From positions 26,282,007-26,346,006 of the forward strand of contig NC_087070.1 in the NCBI RefSeq assembly GCF_963678635.1: 64,000 nucleotides of DNA, given 5' to 3'. Numbering within the stretch: the stretch's first letter is position 1; every line of letters starts with the position of its first letter. The notes under the pieces are model-generated. The model made no database searches, was not told where the DNA came from, and saw only the letters and a list, made by a program, of their open reading frames with translations. The translations under genes and the position numbers were made by a program. The DNA comes from Symsagittifera roscoffensis. Lineage: Eukaryota > Xenacoelomorpha > Acoela > Convolutidae. Of this stretch, positions 12,190 through 26,100 are shown one piece after another.

Positions 12190-12690
12190 AAAGCAACATA
12201 GCCAATTAGCCAACTGACCGTTGCAAAAAAAATAATGGTCGCAATGAAACAAAAAACTGACTAGTTTTTTTTAAACTGACTAGTTTTTTTTATAAAATTG
12301 AATTTCGAACTTTTAAGAAAATTTGCCCTTAAAGCTTTTATAACATTTTACGATTGACACTTTTCTGATGAAATTAACTCATTTTGAGAAAACTAGATCA
12401 ATACAGAAAATTTATATTTAACTTGGAAATCTGGTTATTTAATTCCATTTTCGAAATTAGAAGTAGATCAAGTTTTTCGTCTCTTTCACACTTTTGCTGT
12501 TCGATAGTGGATTTTGTCTTCCTTTCCTTTTGACAAAGGAAAATAATTAAACTTCAAACCGAAAGTCTAACCGCAAAAAAAAATTGAGCCTGAAAAAATT
12601 TCAAGACTGAGTAAGAAAACATCGCAAGTTATACAAAAGTCTGAACTGCTTTCGACTCTCAAAAAAACACTGACCAAAAAAAGTACTCAA
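12190..12690 (+). repeat. Dispersed ~450-bp intron repeat, copy 1
   Basis: Runs from 'atagccaattagccaactgac' through 'cttttgctgttcgatagtg' and 'cctttt...aaaggaaat' to a tail ending 'cctatatgactacgttcattactctt'. Landmark phrases recur in the same order in many ABC introns. No coding capacity seen. Confidence 0.6.
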
Positions 12691-12735
12691 TTCGTTCATT
12701 GCTCAAAATAAGCATTGCAAAGCTAAACTTTGCTG

Positions 12736-12860
12736 TGCCGGAATCAAACCTACGATCTGTAGATTAGGCGTCTCAAGCTCTCACATTTGCCCCATAATCG
12801 CTTTAAAAATTACTAATACTAGCTATCATTAAGGCAGCTACAGTTGCTAACTTGCTGATG
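12736..12860 (-). mobile_element. tRNA-Arg-like SINE fragment, tandem unit 1
   Basis: On the minus strand it reads like a tRNA: GGGGCAAATGTGAG, an anticodon-arm-like GACGCCTAATC, then a B-box-like GGTTTGATTCC. It lacks a proper acceptor stem, so it is a SINE rather than a tRNA gene. Two further diverged units follow. Confidence 0.5.
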
Positions 12861-12972
12861 CTATGCAACGAAACTTCCAACTAAAAAACATAGACCTATA
12901 TGACTACGTTCATTACTCTTAAAGACCTATATGACTACGTTCATTACTCTTAAAAAATAAAACTATTTCAAT

Positions 12973-13142
12973 GATCCGAATTTGAAAATGCGACCTTTAG
13001 GTTAGGAGTCTCAGATCCTCGTATCTGCGCCACGTTCGGTTGGAAGAAGGCTATCACTGGTCACCAATAAAACAGAAACAAATGCTATTAAATTGCCTAT
13101 GGTTGTAAATATTGCAAAAGCCGCCAAATAAGCCATTTTATT
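12973..13142 (-). mobile_element. tRNA-Arg-like SINE fragment, tandem unit 2
   Basis: Minus strand GTGGCGCAGATACGAGG (A-box-like) and GAGACTCCTAACC (anticodon loop centred on CCT) resemble a tRNA-Arg(CCU) body. The B box is decayed. The tail (near 13060-13140) matches the tails of units 1 and 3. Confidence 0.5.
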
Positions 13143-13197
13143 TACCGGAATTCGCACTATCCAAATATTTGGATAGTTTCAAACTATTCAAATAAGC

Positions 13198-13370
13198 ACA
13201 AAATGCCGGAATTCAACCTCCGATATGTAGATTACGAGTCCCGCGTGCTCGCATCTGCGCCCCGGTCACTTGGCAAGAAACTAACACTAGCCACCAATAA
13301 AGCAGGTACAGCTGCTATTAAATTACCAAGGTTTGGAAATATACCAAAAGTGCCACCAAATCAGCACTTC
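13198..13370 (-). mobile_element. tRNA-Arg-like SINE fragment, tandem unit 3
   Basis: Minus strand GGGGCGCAGATGCGAGC, GGGACTCGTAATC and GGAGGTTGAATTCCGGC align with units 1 and 2. A 69-codon plus-strand frame crosses this unit but is an accident of the repeat. Confidence 0.5.
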
Positions 13371-13623
13371 TATTTGCTCCGCTTGCGTAAATATTTTACT
13401 TCAGAGCATTAAACAATATTTTGCAATCAATTAACTAACTAAAACAATCAATATACTTTAAGTAAATAGATATAAATTTTCAATATTTCGACCAGTAATC
13501 TAGGCAAGCTACTGAACTAAAATTGGTGATCTTACGAAGTATCAAAAACTCTAATTTTTTTTAATATGACAGGGTTCGATGGACTACTTCTATTATTATA
13601 TTAGAATAACTAAGATCGATGGA

Positions 13624-13629
13624 TTTATT
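13624..13629 (-). terminator. Candidate polyadenylation signal of the ABC transporter gene
   Basis: AATAAA on the minus strand about 190 nt downstream of the stop codon at 13818. A weaker AATAAG lies closer. No transcript evidence is available. Confidence 0.5.
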
Positions 13630-13817
13630 GTAAATTTTTAAATGCTATTTTACAAATGCATATCTCACCATCGAAAAACAGTTAACGCTCTTATTGAACT
13701 ATACCACGTTCAGTAGCTTCAAATATGATAAATTTTGGCATCAATTAGGGTAGGTATTCAGATTAGAATAGAGTTCAGCCGATAGTTCACAGTCTTGAAT
13801 AATTTCAGCTTCATCTG

Positions 13818-14168
13818 TTAAATAACATTGTGACCTTGAGGTTGAGTGGCTGAGAAACCGGAAATATCTACCCTACTCTCATGAGCAAGCAGCTGTGAAC
13901 TCTCGTCATTAGACTCCTCCAGGCGGAACGGAGTTCCATCGCAATTTTGAACTTCATTCACCTCTGCTTGTGTAACATGGTTCATAGTGGCCTGATGTTC
14001 AGTTGTAATAACATTTATTTCATTAGTTCGTTCTTTCATTGATGACTCATAGGCGGTGCCTGTTTCCATGAGTTGGTGGATCACTAGTTTCTTGTACACT
14101 CCTTCTTTCTCTAGGAGTTTTTCGTGGGTCCCCATTTCGGATATACTTCCGTTTTCAATCACAATCAC
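13818..14168 (-). CDS. ABC transporter exon 15: end of the NBD and C-terminal tail
   Basis: Encodes [20 protein letters not shown], closing the NBD, then a polar tail of about 85 residues with no known domain. Stop codon at 13818-13820. Confidence 0.93.
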   Translation of the reverse strand: MIVIENGSISEMGTHEKLLEKEGVYKKLVIHQLMETGTAYESSMKERTNEINVITTEHQATMNHVTQAEVNEVQNCDGTPFRLEESNDESSQLLAHESRVDISGFSATQPQGHNVI

Positions 14169-17100
14169 CTGTAATTAAACAAACTCAAAGTTACTAACTG
14201 TGAACTCGATTTACACTAAATTTTTTTCTTCATTATTAAGATCCCAGTTTTTACACAACACGGACGTAACTAACATGGAAGAATTGAAGATGCTTCGTTC
14301 TAAAGCATAACGGGAATCAAAGGTAATTGAGCTATAAATGGCGTCAGTTGATTTATCAAATGAAGATTGTCGTTACCAAAGGGTAAAGAAAACCCTGTAA
14401 TAGCGTTGTCTATTTTATTTCATTTATTATTATTATTAAATGCCAACAATCTAGTGCCCAGCTAAAGAGGGAGTAACCTCTTTGTTCATTTTTAAGAACG
14501 TCCTAGAAATGTGTTTTGCAGAAAATTGACTAAGTGCAAACCAAGAGTCACTGAGAATTGAATGGTCGTATGGAGAGGCGTTAAGTCAGAAGAGCCTAAG
14601 AATACGCAGTCACACAGAAGAGAAACAGATTTTTTCATCGATACTACTTAATTGAAAATCGACAGGGTGGTTTTCGAGAAAAAGTGAACAATTCTCTAAA
14701 TCATCTTAGAAAAAATTAAAATAACAAACCTAATTCCATACATTTTCATAACATCTGTTTTATCAATAGAAAAAACTGTTTTTCTTCTGTGTGCCTACAG
14801 ATTCTGATTTTTTCCTTCCCTCTTCTACTCCTTACGGCCTTGTGAAGGTTCAATTCCAAAGGACTCAGCCCAATTTTTGGACTTTGTCCACTTTTCTCCA
14901 ATTCTGAGATTGGCAGTAAAAAAACGATCGCCACAACCAGATCTATAACCTTCATCTTAGATTTATTAGTGCCGTTTTGGAGAAAGTGGACAAACACAAA
15001 CTGAGTCCGAAAAATGGGTCAAAGATCCTTGAAGCTGAATCTTCCTAAAGCCCTATGGGTTAGTTATGGTAATCAGAGACTAGCGGATTAAGCAGTTACA
15101 CAGAAAATATGTTTTCAGTTGATACTACCTCGGCAGGTTTTCAAGTGAAAATAGGCAGGGGGTTTTTGAGAGATGTGCTAGAAAAAAAATCCAATCCTAT
15201 ACATTTCCATGATACCCGTTCGTCAAACAGGAACTACTCCTATGTTCTGTAAAACGGAATTCCTATGTCAATTAATTCAGGCAGCAAATAAAGAGTACTC
15301 TGGAAATTCTCTTACATCAGCGTGGATTGAGTTGACTTACCATATCTGCGTGTTTAACAGTAGACAGTCTATGTGCTATCACCAACACTGTTCTATTTAT
15401 CATGGCTCTGTCTATGGCCTCTTTAACTATGGCCTCACTCTCCGCATCCAGTGCACTAGTGGCCTCATCTAGAAGCAGGACTCTGGGGTTCATGATGAGT
15501 GCACGAGCTATCGCCACTCTTTGCTTCTGTCCACCCGATAGTCGCACTCCCCTTTCACCCACTAGTGTGTCGTAGCCATTTTCCAAACTAGATATGAAAT
15601 CGTGTGCATTCGCTAGTTTCGCAGCCTCCACCACCTATAACAGATGACTTCAGAAAAATTGCACTTCTAGGTCGTTTTCTGCATTACGTGAATATTGTCA
15701 GCTGAATGATTCGCCCCATGCAACAATCCTTTTTTAGCAAATGTATCATCATTGAGTATTCTTCCGATCTCTACCACTCTTGAATAGCACCGATTTTTCA
15801 ACGCAACTTCATAATTCCAGCATTTTCAGGAAATTTCGTTTTATGATGAACAACTTTAGCGATGAGCAGACCAAATGCTATCATTTCACGAAGTAGACTA
15901 ACTTTTTTCTGAACAGTCTGCGGGTTTATCATTTCATTTTGAAAAACCCAAATTTTTAGAAACTTTTTAAACTTAATAGTGATAACTGCGATCAGAACAT
16001 TCTGCAATACTTTCTCAGTTGTCGGCCATTCATTTTCTGTGGTGGGCAATTCTAAGTTACTATAAAATTAATGCAGAGCCAAAGATAAATCCAAAACATT
16101 TCCGAATCGTGAAACTTCACATATCAACTTCGTCGGATCTCACCTCTTCGTTGGTTGCCTTCTTCCCGAAAGCAATGTTCTCTCGCACAGAGTATCCGAA
16201 CAAAACCGGCTCTTGAGACACGACAGCTACCTGTTCGTGGAACCAATCCCAGTCCAAGTCGCGAATATCTACGCCTCCTAAAAGCAATTTGAATAGTTCT
16301 ATAATAGGAGCGCCAGTATTTCAATTTCAATAGCAATTTCAATAGCATAGCACAGACGCAAAGCTTAGTTTCGACCCTTTTGTGATACAATACAAATATA
16401 CAAGGCTGCCAGACAATTATAAGACATTATTAAGTTAAAAAATTATTTGAAGGAAAAAAACTCTCATACGTTTGTCTCCAATGAAGATCATTTTGAAGGA
16501 AAACACTTCAGTGTTACGTTAGCACCAAAAAAAAACTCCTTAGTCGGCAACTAAGCCAAAAATACTTGAATGGCCGAAAATTATTTTGTTGAAAGAACAT
16601 TCATTTATTCATTTAAAACAATAGAGTTTTTACGTCCCCATTTCTTAAATCAAAAGCTTAAAAATCATTTATCACCACAACACAAGACGATATAGCTGTG
16701 CAGGGGCGGATCTAGGATTTTCGAGTGGGGGCGGATTTTCAAAAATCTTTCGAAAATTTTAACGATCTTTTTTTAGGTCGGCCAAATTGATTTTCGGAGC
16801 ACTCCTAAAGCACTAAAAAGACGCTGTTTTGCTCAAATTTTCCGCGCCGCAGGCAAATTTTTGAAAAAACAGGTCAAAAAGCCGTTTTTGGGCACTTTTT
16901 GGAAAATTTTCACAAAAAAAAATCGCGTTTTTTTTGGCGCGCGCTCCCCCTCAAAGTTAGTATATAGAAAAAGTTAAGGGTCCGTCACCAAAAATGGATT
17001 TCTTAAAAAGTACCAAAGGGTGGACCCTTTGAGTCGGCATGGGGTCGAATCCCTGAAGGGAGGGGCGTCCGCGCCCCCCCCCCTAAATCCGCTCTTGTAG

Positions 17101-20100
17101 CTGTGATATAACCTAAGACGAAGCCATTTAGGCCGAACAAACCATTTAGATAAAACATAGACAACAGTCAATTGGAAAAATTTCAATGAAAGCAAGGAAA
17201 CAGAAAAAATACCGAAAAACTTCAACTTTCAAAGAAAAAATATAAGGCCTTGAAGCTCTTTGAACTTCAAGAATTATTTCTGGTCGACGCTTTTTAATAA
17301 CATAAACCCAATTTAAGAAAACTAAATCGATATGTTACCTTTTTGTTTGGCTGGAAAAACTAAAAATCAATCCTTGACCTTTCATGACCTTTACACTTAA
17401 CGAATTCGATGGTGCAGTTTGTCTTCCTTTTAGCAATGAAAAAAAATGAACTGAAGTTAAACCGAAATCGAAAGTCAAACCACAAAAAAGTCAAAATTGA
17501 GCTAAATTTCGATCACACACAATTAAACTTTAACAGTTTTCTCAAAAAAAGACCCACGAACTGTGTAGGCATCTTCACTACCCTCATTAACACTTAATCA
17601 GGTTAAAGCGGTGGCGTCCTTCATGCTTGAAGGACCGAATGCTTGAAATTAATTTTAGCTTACTTTTAGCCAACCAAAATTGAGTATTCAAAATCTTCAA
17701 GTAAATCGCGAAAATCTCGAAGAATGAAAATAAATCCAGGCCATTAATGTTAATATTAACCGATTAAATAATAAGCAAAGGAGATTTCAAGACTGAAAAA
17801 TTCTTATGATTTTGAACTCACTAATCTTGATGATTATCTGAATAGTAATGCGATTGTAACCCGCAATTTGTAAAATTTTCGATTTTTTCCATTGATTTAA
17901 TAAATTTTCTGTTAATATTGACATCGATTTTGTGAGAAAGGCATTTAGCCAATAGGAATACTTAGCGATTTTGATTGGTTGAAATTTTTCAAGCATTCGG
18001 TCCTTCAAGCAGGAGAACCCTAAAGCTATTTAAATTTCAAGAATCATTAATGATTGATCCGTTTTATTAAACTAACCCAATTTCAGAACTCTGCCTCAGT
18101 CAATAGGTTATCTTTTATTCCGCTCGAACCATTTTTTGCACCATGATCACTTTCGTTGTTATATAGAGTAATCTGCCTTTTTAGGCAAATGATTTACATC
18201 AAATTTAAACACAAAAACAGCATTGCAAGCTAGCAGACAAGAAAGGAAAGGAGAGCTACTAAGCCCAAAGAAAACATACAAAAATTTTCCGAAGGAATCA
18301 CAAATAACGTGATTTTTTGGTCAAAACTTCCAGAAAGTGCCTTAAAACGTTTTTTTTGGCCTGTTTTTTCAGAATTTTGCCTGCGGCGCAGATTTTTGAC
18401 CAAAATAGGGACTAAAATCAATTTGGTCAACATAAAAAAAGGTCGATGAAGTTTTCGAAAGTTTCAAACTTTTGAATCCCCCCTCGAGAAAATCCTAGAC
18501 AGATCCGCCCTGAATCGATGGACTGAAAAAAAAACATTTTTGTCAAAACATACAATGCTTAAATGATCACAACCTAAAAAGTGATATCTAAATTTTTCAG
18601 CAGCTAGTTCATACATACTAAGCATTAATGCTGTAAGCTTGAAGGTGTATCAGTGGCTGCTTACCGAATTTGAGTACTCCCGAGGATGGTTCGTAGAAGT
18701 GAAGCAGCAGATTGATGCAAGTAGATTTGCCCCCACCAGATGGACCGACCAGCGCCACTGTTTGACCCGCTTCCACGCTGAACGAAATACCTAAAATTCA
18801 AACATGACATTTCGTTAGTAACATATTAATATTATTTATATTACCCGCTTCTCATTATTTTGAACTAATTTTTTTGAGACATTCGCTTTTAGAAAGTCCA
18901 TTTTAAGCCGCCTTATTTTCGCGAAATGTCGGTGAGTTTTTCCAAAAATAGCTGCAATTTTGCGAATAAAAGAGACACTGTCTGTTTCTATTTTTATCAA
19001 AAAACGCCTTTTCGTATCGTAGACTTAAGAACACCACTCTTAAGTTGGCTTTAACTATCAATCTTCCGAGTAACCACAAAAGTTCAAAATCAGTCTGACT
19101 GAGAGAAATTGAACGGAATATTTAATTGTCTCATGCACAAATATAGTTGGGCCCACCGAGATAACTTAGCGCGCTTTCAAATCTTCGGCAACAACTTTTC
19201 CATTTGTTTCTCACATTTTGACTTTTACATAAAAAAAACGGGACCCATCTTACATATTTTCCAGGGCTGCACACTCCTTCTACCTTGCAAATACAGCAAC
19301 TTTTAATTGGGTTGTGGAAAAAATACCTGATAGGACATGTTTGGTGGGTCTGACAGGATACGCAAAGGTGACACTGTCGAAGTCAATTTTAGCCTCCAGC
19401 TCACTCTCCTCAATGCGTACAACTCCTCTCTGTTCGATGGCCGGCTGTCTGTCCACCAGTTGGAACAGTCTAGTACTCGCACCCACTGCCTTCATCATGT
19501 CTCCAAACACACTGCTGAGAAAGGCGAAGGCCATCGCCACGCCCAGAGAGTACATCATGAAAGCTAACACACACACACACATAAATAATCAAATCAACTC
19601 TGCAGTGAATTAAGCGGAAAAATTAAGTTTAGATAAGTTAATTTAAGACAATTATCCACGAGGGAAAGAACCACAATACGGTATGAGCTGTTAACCTCTT
19701 TACTAAGTACCGCTGTTGTGCTTTCTTTATGCTCATTTAAGATTTTTCCGTTTATTTCTGCTTCGCTATTGTTACTTCACCCTCAAGAAACGAGCTCGAA
19801 AAATGGTTGACTTAAAATAGAGTCAATTTGAACATTGCAACCTTGGGTGAACTCAATTGAGGGACATCGTGTTATTGTAAGCCCGATTGGAAAAAAACCG
19901 AAAATATGTAAATAAATAAATAATTCTACAGTCGCATAGAAAAAAAAAACATAGCCAGCTGACAGTTGGAAAAGAGTAATGCGCGCAAGAAAACTGAAAC
20001 AAAAACAAATCTTCAACTTTTGAATTTCGAAGAAAAAATAGATGGCCTTAAAAGCTCTTTGAATTTGTATAACAATTTATGCTGGACACTTTTTTTGCTT

Positions 20101-23100
20101 AAACTAACCCAATTTGAGACACAGGCGAAGTTGAACTTCGCTTACACCAGCAAAAATATGACCGATAACGCTACTGGGAAAAACTGAATGACCAAACTTT
20201 GAGTCTACAAAATTTCTAAAGTGACGCACGCCAATTATGACGCATTAGCAGTACCAATCAATTTGAGAAAAGAGCAATTTACCAAGTATCATGCCTCAAT
20301 TTATAGAGCAGTCTGCGGAGCAGTCATAACATGAAAAAATTAAATGTATTTTTTTATTTGAGATTTTTTGTGAAAATCATCCCCCCACACGCCATGTTAA
20401 GTACTGTGATAAATTTCGCTCTTAGCAATAAATCAATTATGCCGAATAAGCTTCCTTCAAAAAATTTGGAAAGATTTCTATGACGGATTAAATCTCCGCT
20501 TACGTGTCAATAGCGCAAAACATATCGCGCGTTAATTGTCCCATATGGGCCAAAATGGCAATTTTTATACCCCCATAACGAAAAATGATCACGGGTGAAA
20601 CATCTTTCAAAATTTAAGCTCAAGACAACAATACTTTTTGAATGGTATTAAAAAAAATCCCGTCAAAAATGTCTAGTTAAAAAAATTGTCTGAAGAAAAA
20701 AAACCACCCCGAGCACAAATATTCCGTAACTCTCGTTACGAAAGTCGGAACAATAAAAGTCTGTGTTAAAAACCTTAGCATTGGTTGTACTTAATAGCTG
20801 GTTATTGATTAAAATGAACACTTTCAAAATGAACACAGTTTATTGCACCAAAATTTGCGTCGCAAAAATATTTTCGACTTAGGTTGGAAAAAACAGATAG
20901 TTCATACTATCACACAAGCATTGCGTGTGTAAAAACTGGATCAATAGGTAAAACTTTTATTTCACTGGGAAATCTGATTATTAATTTCCATTTCTGAAAT
21001 TAGAGATCACGTTTTTTGTGACCTTTACATTTTTGCTGTTCGATAGTGTAGTTTGCCTTCCTTTTAACAATGGAAATGCAATGAACTTGAAAAAAAATCA
21101 CAAGCCAAACCGCGAAAAATCAAAATTGAGCGTGAACAAATTTTAAGACTTTTTCCTGAAAAAAAAACAAAAAAAAATCAGCCAAGACCTATATAAGAGT
21201 ACTCACTGCGTTCATTACTCTGAAAAAAACTATTAAAACATTTTTTAACACTTTGACTTACAAGACAGATGACCAATTGAGATTCCTTTGGTCGAATCTT
21301 TCGAATGTTCCAGAACCAATTTTCCCCCGTACCACAAAACTAGCACCAATGCACACTGAAACAAAAAAGCATTTAAATTAAAAACAAAACATAGGCAACA
21401 GACAGTGGGAAAAGAGTCAATGCACTCAAGGCAGCAGAAAAAATAACTGACTTTTTTTCAAAAAAAAACTTCAATGTTCTAATTTCAAAGCAAGAAAAAT
21501 ATTTGACGTCAAAGCTCCTTGAATTTCAAGAAAAACTTATGATTGACACTTTTTAGATAAAACTAACTGAATTTAAGATAACTGGATCAATAGGGCCATC
21601 AACGCATTCTACCTATTTTTTAGCAGATGAATTTGAAATGAACTCAAAAAGTGCATATATACCTAAGTGCATTCATAAATGCATTAGTATGTATAAATGC
21701 CCTTCTGTAGTTATTAGAGCATTTAAAGGCTTACCTTTAAAAATCATCACAATACACAAAACAGTTTTCGCCATTTCCATCTACTTTTAAAAAAAAAAAT
21801 TACTTCAAGCACTAAGAAAAATCGCCTCAAAACAGAATCAGTAACTATAAATACGTGCACCAGAAAAAAATTGCAAAAGCTAGAACGTTTGTTAAAATGA
21901 ATGTCAGCTCCCAAAAATAAGCCTCAAGGCGTGTCTTTCTAAATGCGAAGAGGAACTTCATACTTCATTCGTCGCTTAGATACGCCTGATTGAAATTAGG
22001 ATTGGGCACTTCAAATCCGATTGCGATCCTTCCGGAGATTAGGGCAAAACTATTTGAGAATACTTCAACTCATCTAATCGTCCCACAGATGAAAGAAGTC
22101 TAAAGCACTGAGAAGGGAAGCAAACTTCATTTATTTGCCCCACTTCAATTCTTTAAATCAACCCGAAGGGGTTTTCGAGGCTAATTCTTTTTGACTTTAG
22201 TAGCTTTCGTGCATCTCATTGATTTAGAAGCCGACACCTGGTTTCACGTAATCTAATCTGAGATTGGTAACCAGGGCTCAAATTGGCTTCAGCTGGGCAG
22301 TTTATTTCTTTTCCCCCATTATTACAGGAAACATTCCTGACGTACTGCAAATTAACTTCCCAAAACGGTCGATCATATACTACAGCATCTATCGAAGTTC
22401 AGCGCCTGCGGTGATAAGCATATACGCAAACCTGAGCATACATCGTATAACTTATCACAGCACCTGTCTTACAGATAAACAAAATCACTTTCTTCATAAA
22501 TTAACGTCTCGACGTTATTTGACTCAAGAAGCAAATTCCAGTGTGTATTTTTGTGTATTCAACTTTAAAGATCGCCAATTTAAAAAGGTCAACTTCGTTC
22601 ACAATGGGCCAATTTACAACAATTCTTCTGGTGATGTCAGCGTTGATTATAACTATGGATTTAATTAGTGAAGTTGCATCGTCAGAAGAGTATCTACAAG
22701 GAAGTTTTCATCACGAGAAACGGAAGAGCTCTAGTCGGAAGCAAGGAAAAGTGAGGATTCCACAGCAGATGCTGTATTCCTTCGCAAAACGAACTACGGA
22801 CCCTTGGTGAGATTAAAAACTATTGACCCGTGATGGCCGGCAATTCATAATACATCAAGTTTAATTCATTGTTCAAATTTTATAACCATTTTCAGATGTT
22901 CAAATCTGACTAAGTATATAAACCGAATCGCTTGCCAGAATAAAATCGTTGTTACAAGTCTTGTTTTGTTACGAAGCGCATTAAGCATGAAATGATAAAC
23001 CTCAAATTATTTCAACTCACCAAACAGCGGTGAAGCTTCATTTCGAAAATAATCAGAAAATGTTTTTTTTTTAAAAAAGACAGTCTTAAATCCAAAACAA

Positions 23101-26100
23101 AAAAAAATCTTCGAAAGAATACAAATATCGAGACATCGGGATTGAAAGCTACGTCCTCGGGCTGAATAGACACTATCTTTCGCCACCCCTCTTGACAAGT
23201 ACAAACAACAATGAATGCGCTTTAAGAAAGTAAGCGGATCTGCCTAATGCTATTTAAAGACCGCTGTAGCTTTGTGACTAAATGGGAGACGTCAGTTCGA
23301 AATTTGCGCTTGTCTCGTGAAAGCAAGAGCATCATAAGCGCTTCGTTTGTTTTTTTTATCAAGTTTATCTGTGTAAGTCCTGGGCGATGTCGTATCTGAA
23401 ACCTTTTGAAAAAAAAACTTATAAAAATCTTAAAATTATTTTTGACAACGTACTTGCACTAACAAAGACACCACTCCTTGAAATGCCCCATATATGAAAG
23501 AGAGCGTTCGTCCAATTTTGAGAGAATTATCGATGTCCTCATTGTACTTCTCACAGGCCTTGGCGTCACAGGCGAAGCTGCGAATAGTCCTCACATTGCT
23601 CAGGCACTCTTCGGCCGTAGTGTTTGCTATTCCTAGAGCATCTTGGAAGTGCTTCACTTTACGTGCGTAGAAACGACCTGCAAACTGACACAATAATAAC
23701 GTAGTGCACACAGAGGTGAAGTGGAGGTTCGAACCCCTTAAAATACAAAAATATATTCGAAAAGTTCGAAAAATAATCTGTCTCATACGAAAAGTGAAGT
23801 AATTAAATGAATTCTGTTGAAATCGTCGGCTGAAAAATCAAGAAAATCTTTGAGTGAAATCAATTGCCTTAAACATAAGAAAAGCTCATGCTCCACAAAC
23901 TACTTTTTATTATTTCTCATAACTAATAGATGAAAATCAGAAAGTGAAACTTTGGTTTAATAAATAATGATGATCCAAAAACTTTTGGAACCAAACAAAA
24001 TAAAGGATGATCATAATGAAACATCAAAATTGAAAAATAACATTTTAAAAATATGCATTCAAAATTTTCAAACAATTGCCACACAAAAGAATTGCCCTGA
24101 AATGAAGCCATTACCTTTAAAACTTATGAATTTAACCCAACTGCATCAATTTTGTCACATAAGAAGTTATTCCGCAACGGAAGGAGACAAAACAGTCAAG
24201 TCAAATTGCATCCGCAAAATAGTGATTTTTTTTCAAGGGTAAAGAAATGGAAGTCACTCTTTCAACATTTTCTATCTTAGCGTTGTCTCAAACAGACATT
24301 TTCGCAACAAAGAAAACGGTTAAGTAACTAATTGAAGCTGCCATAAACAATCCCTTCAGACTATTGAGCGTAAGTTGCCAAACATTTCGCGGCCATTACA
24401 ACGAGATTGTTTTATTTTCACCAATGGAAATAAATATTTGGTTTTCGTTTCTTCCGTTCTTAAAATTTTAGTTCAGCAAAGACAATTTGAAAGGCGAGTG
24501 AAGCGCTAGATAAGAAAGAACAAAATTCGTCCGCTAAAATTATTCGTTGCTGCGCGCTAGCTGCTTGACCAACCTCGGAAAACTAAGAAGGCAGCCACTT
24601 AACACCTCATTGAAAGACAAGCTAGAGCACTCAATCAATATGGTCTAACCGTTCAAGCATATATTGCATCTTGTTCTGTCATGTATGACGACGTACCATA
24701 TTGTGCAGCCCCGACTGCTACAAGTGGGACTACAGACAGGAGAACTCCGGTGAGGGGAGCAGAGAGCCAGAACATCACAACCACAGAGGCCACTATCTGG
24801 ATAGAGTACCGCAGCACCATTGAAATATTGACCTAGACAACGCAAACAACACATCGCTACCACATGATTGCAGTCGAAAAAGCGGTAGCTACTACGTTGC
24901 CATTAGGAGAAAAATTATGTACAATTAAATCAAGATCGTCCTGTCCTGCCTTCCTATTATTAGAAACGTTTTGCTTAAATTCGAGAGGGGAAATATTTAA
25001 AGCCGAATAATTTTGAATAAACAGTTTTTAGGCACTTTTTGAAAAATTTTGAAAAAAAGCGTTTTTTCGGCGCGCGCTCCCCGCTCAATATTAGTATAGA
25101 TTGGCGCCGAAGCCGCCTTTAGAAAAACTTTTAGAGTCCGTCACCAAAAACCGTTGCAAATAGTGACTTTTAGTGACCATTGAAAAAATAGTGACCAATA
25201 GTGACTGTGGTCACTAAAATAGTGACCAAGTGGTCGCCCTGAATAGAAGTGCACAAAATCACAAGTCAAACTGTGAAAAATCCAAACTGAGCGTGAACAA
25301 ATTTTAAGACTTTTTCCTGAAAAAAATCAGCATAACCTATATAAGAGTACTCACTGCGTCATTACTTCCGATTTCCAAAGTAAAAAACAAAGAGCCTTAG
25401 GGCTCTTTGAATTTCAAGAACAATTTATGATTGTCAATTTTTTTATTTAAATAACTAAATTTGAGAAAACTGATTAAGGTAAAAATATTATTGCGCTGGA
25501 AAACCTGAGAATGAAGTCCCATTTCGAAGTTAGAATAGGATCACGTTTTCGGACACATTTACAGTTTGGCTGTTCAATGGGAAAAACATAGTCAACAGCC
25601 AGTTGGAAAGGAGTAAATGAACGCAAGTAAACATAAAAAAAAAGATGACTAGTTTAAATCTCAACTTGCAAATCAAAGAAAAAATAGATGCCCTTTAAAA
25701 AACTTTTTGAATTTCTAAAAAAATTTATGAGTAGCATTTGTTTGATAAAAATGCCACTATGAGAAAACGGGATCAATATGTAATACATTTATTTTGCTGG
25801 GAAATCTGGAAATAAATGGAACTTTCGAAACTAGAAGTCGGTCACATTTTTCGTGACCTTTACAATTTTGCAGTCAGATAGTGGAGTTTGCCTTTCTTTT
25901 AACAAAGGAAATGAACTGAAATTTTAAAAAATCAAAAAGAAATTTGAGCCTAGACAAATTTTAGGACTTTTCCTAAAAAAATTATTGCGACCTATAAGAG
26001 TTTGAACTACGTTCATCGACTCTTAAATTTCTCTACTACCTATATAAGAGTCCTCAATAAATTCGACTCCTTAAAAAAATTGATGCTAAAATAACCATAC

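Noticed and set aside
12736..13370. tRNA genes
   Set aside because: tRNA-like boxes are present but the stems do not pair properly and the units are tandem and diverged, so these are SINE pieces.
16124..16390. 88-codon minus-strand frame over ABC exon 13
   Set aside because: It is in a different frame from exon 13, whose frame gives the Q-loop and joins both neighbours.
19314..19613. Plus-strand frames of 76-99 codons over ABC exon 11
   Set aside because: Antisense shadows of exon 11; no start context or domain.
22264..22668. 134-codon plus-strand frame overlapping the peptide candidate
   Set aside because: No signal, domain or Kozak start; the shorter overlapping frame has all of these.
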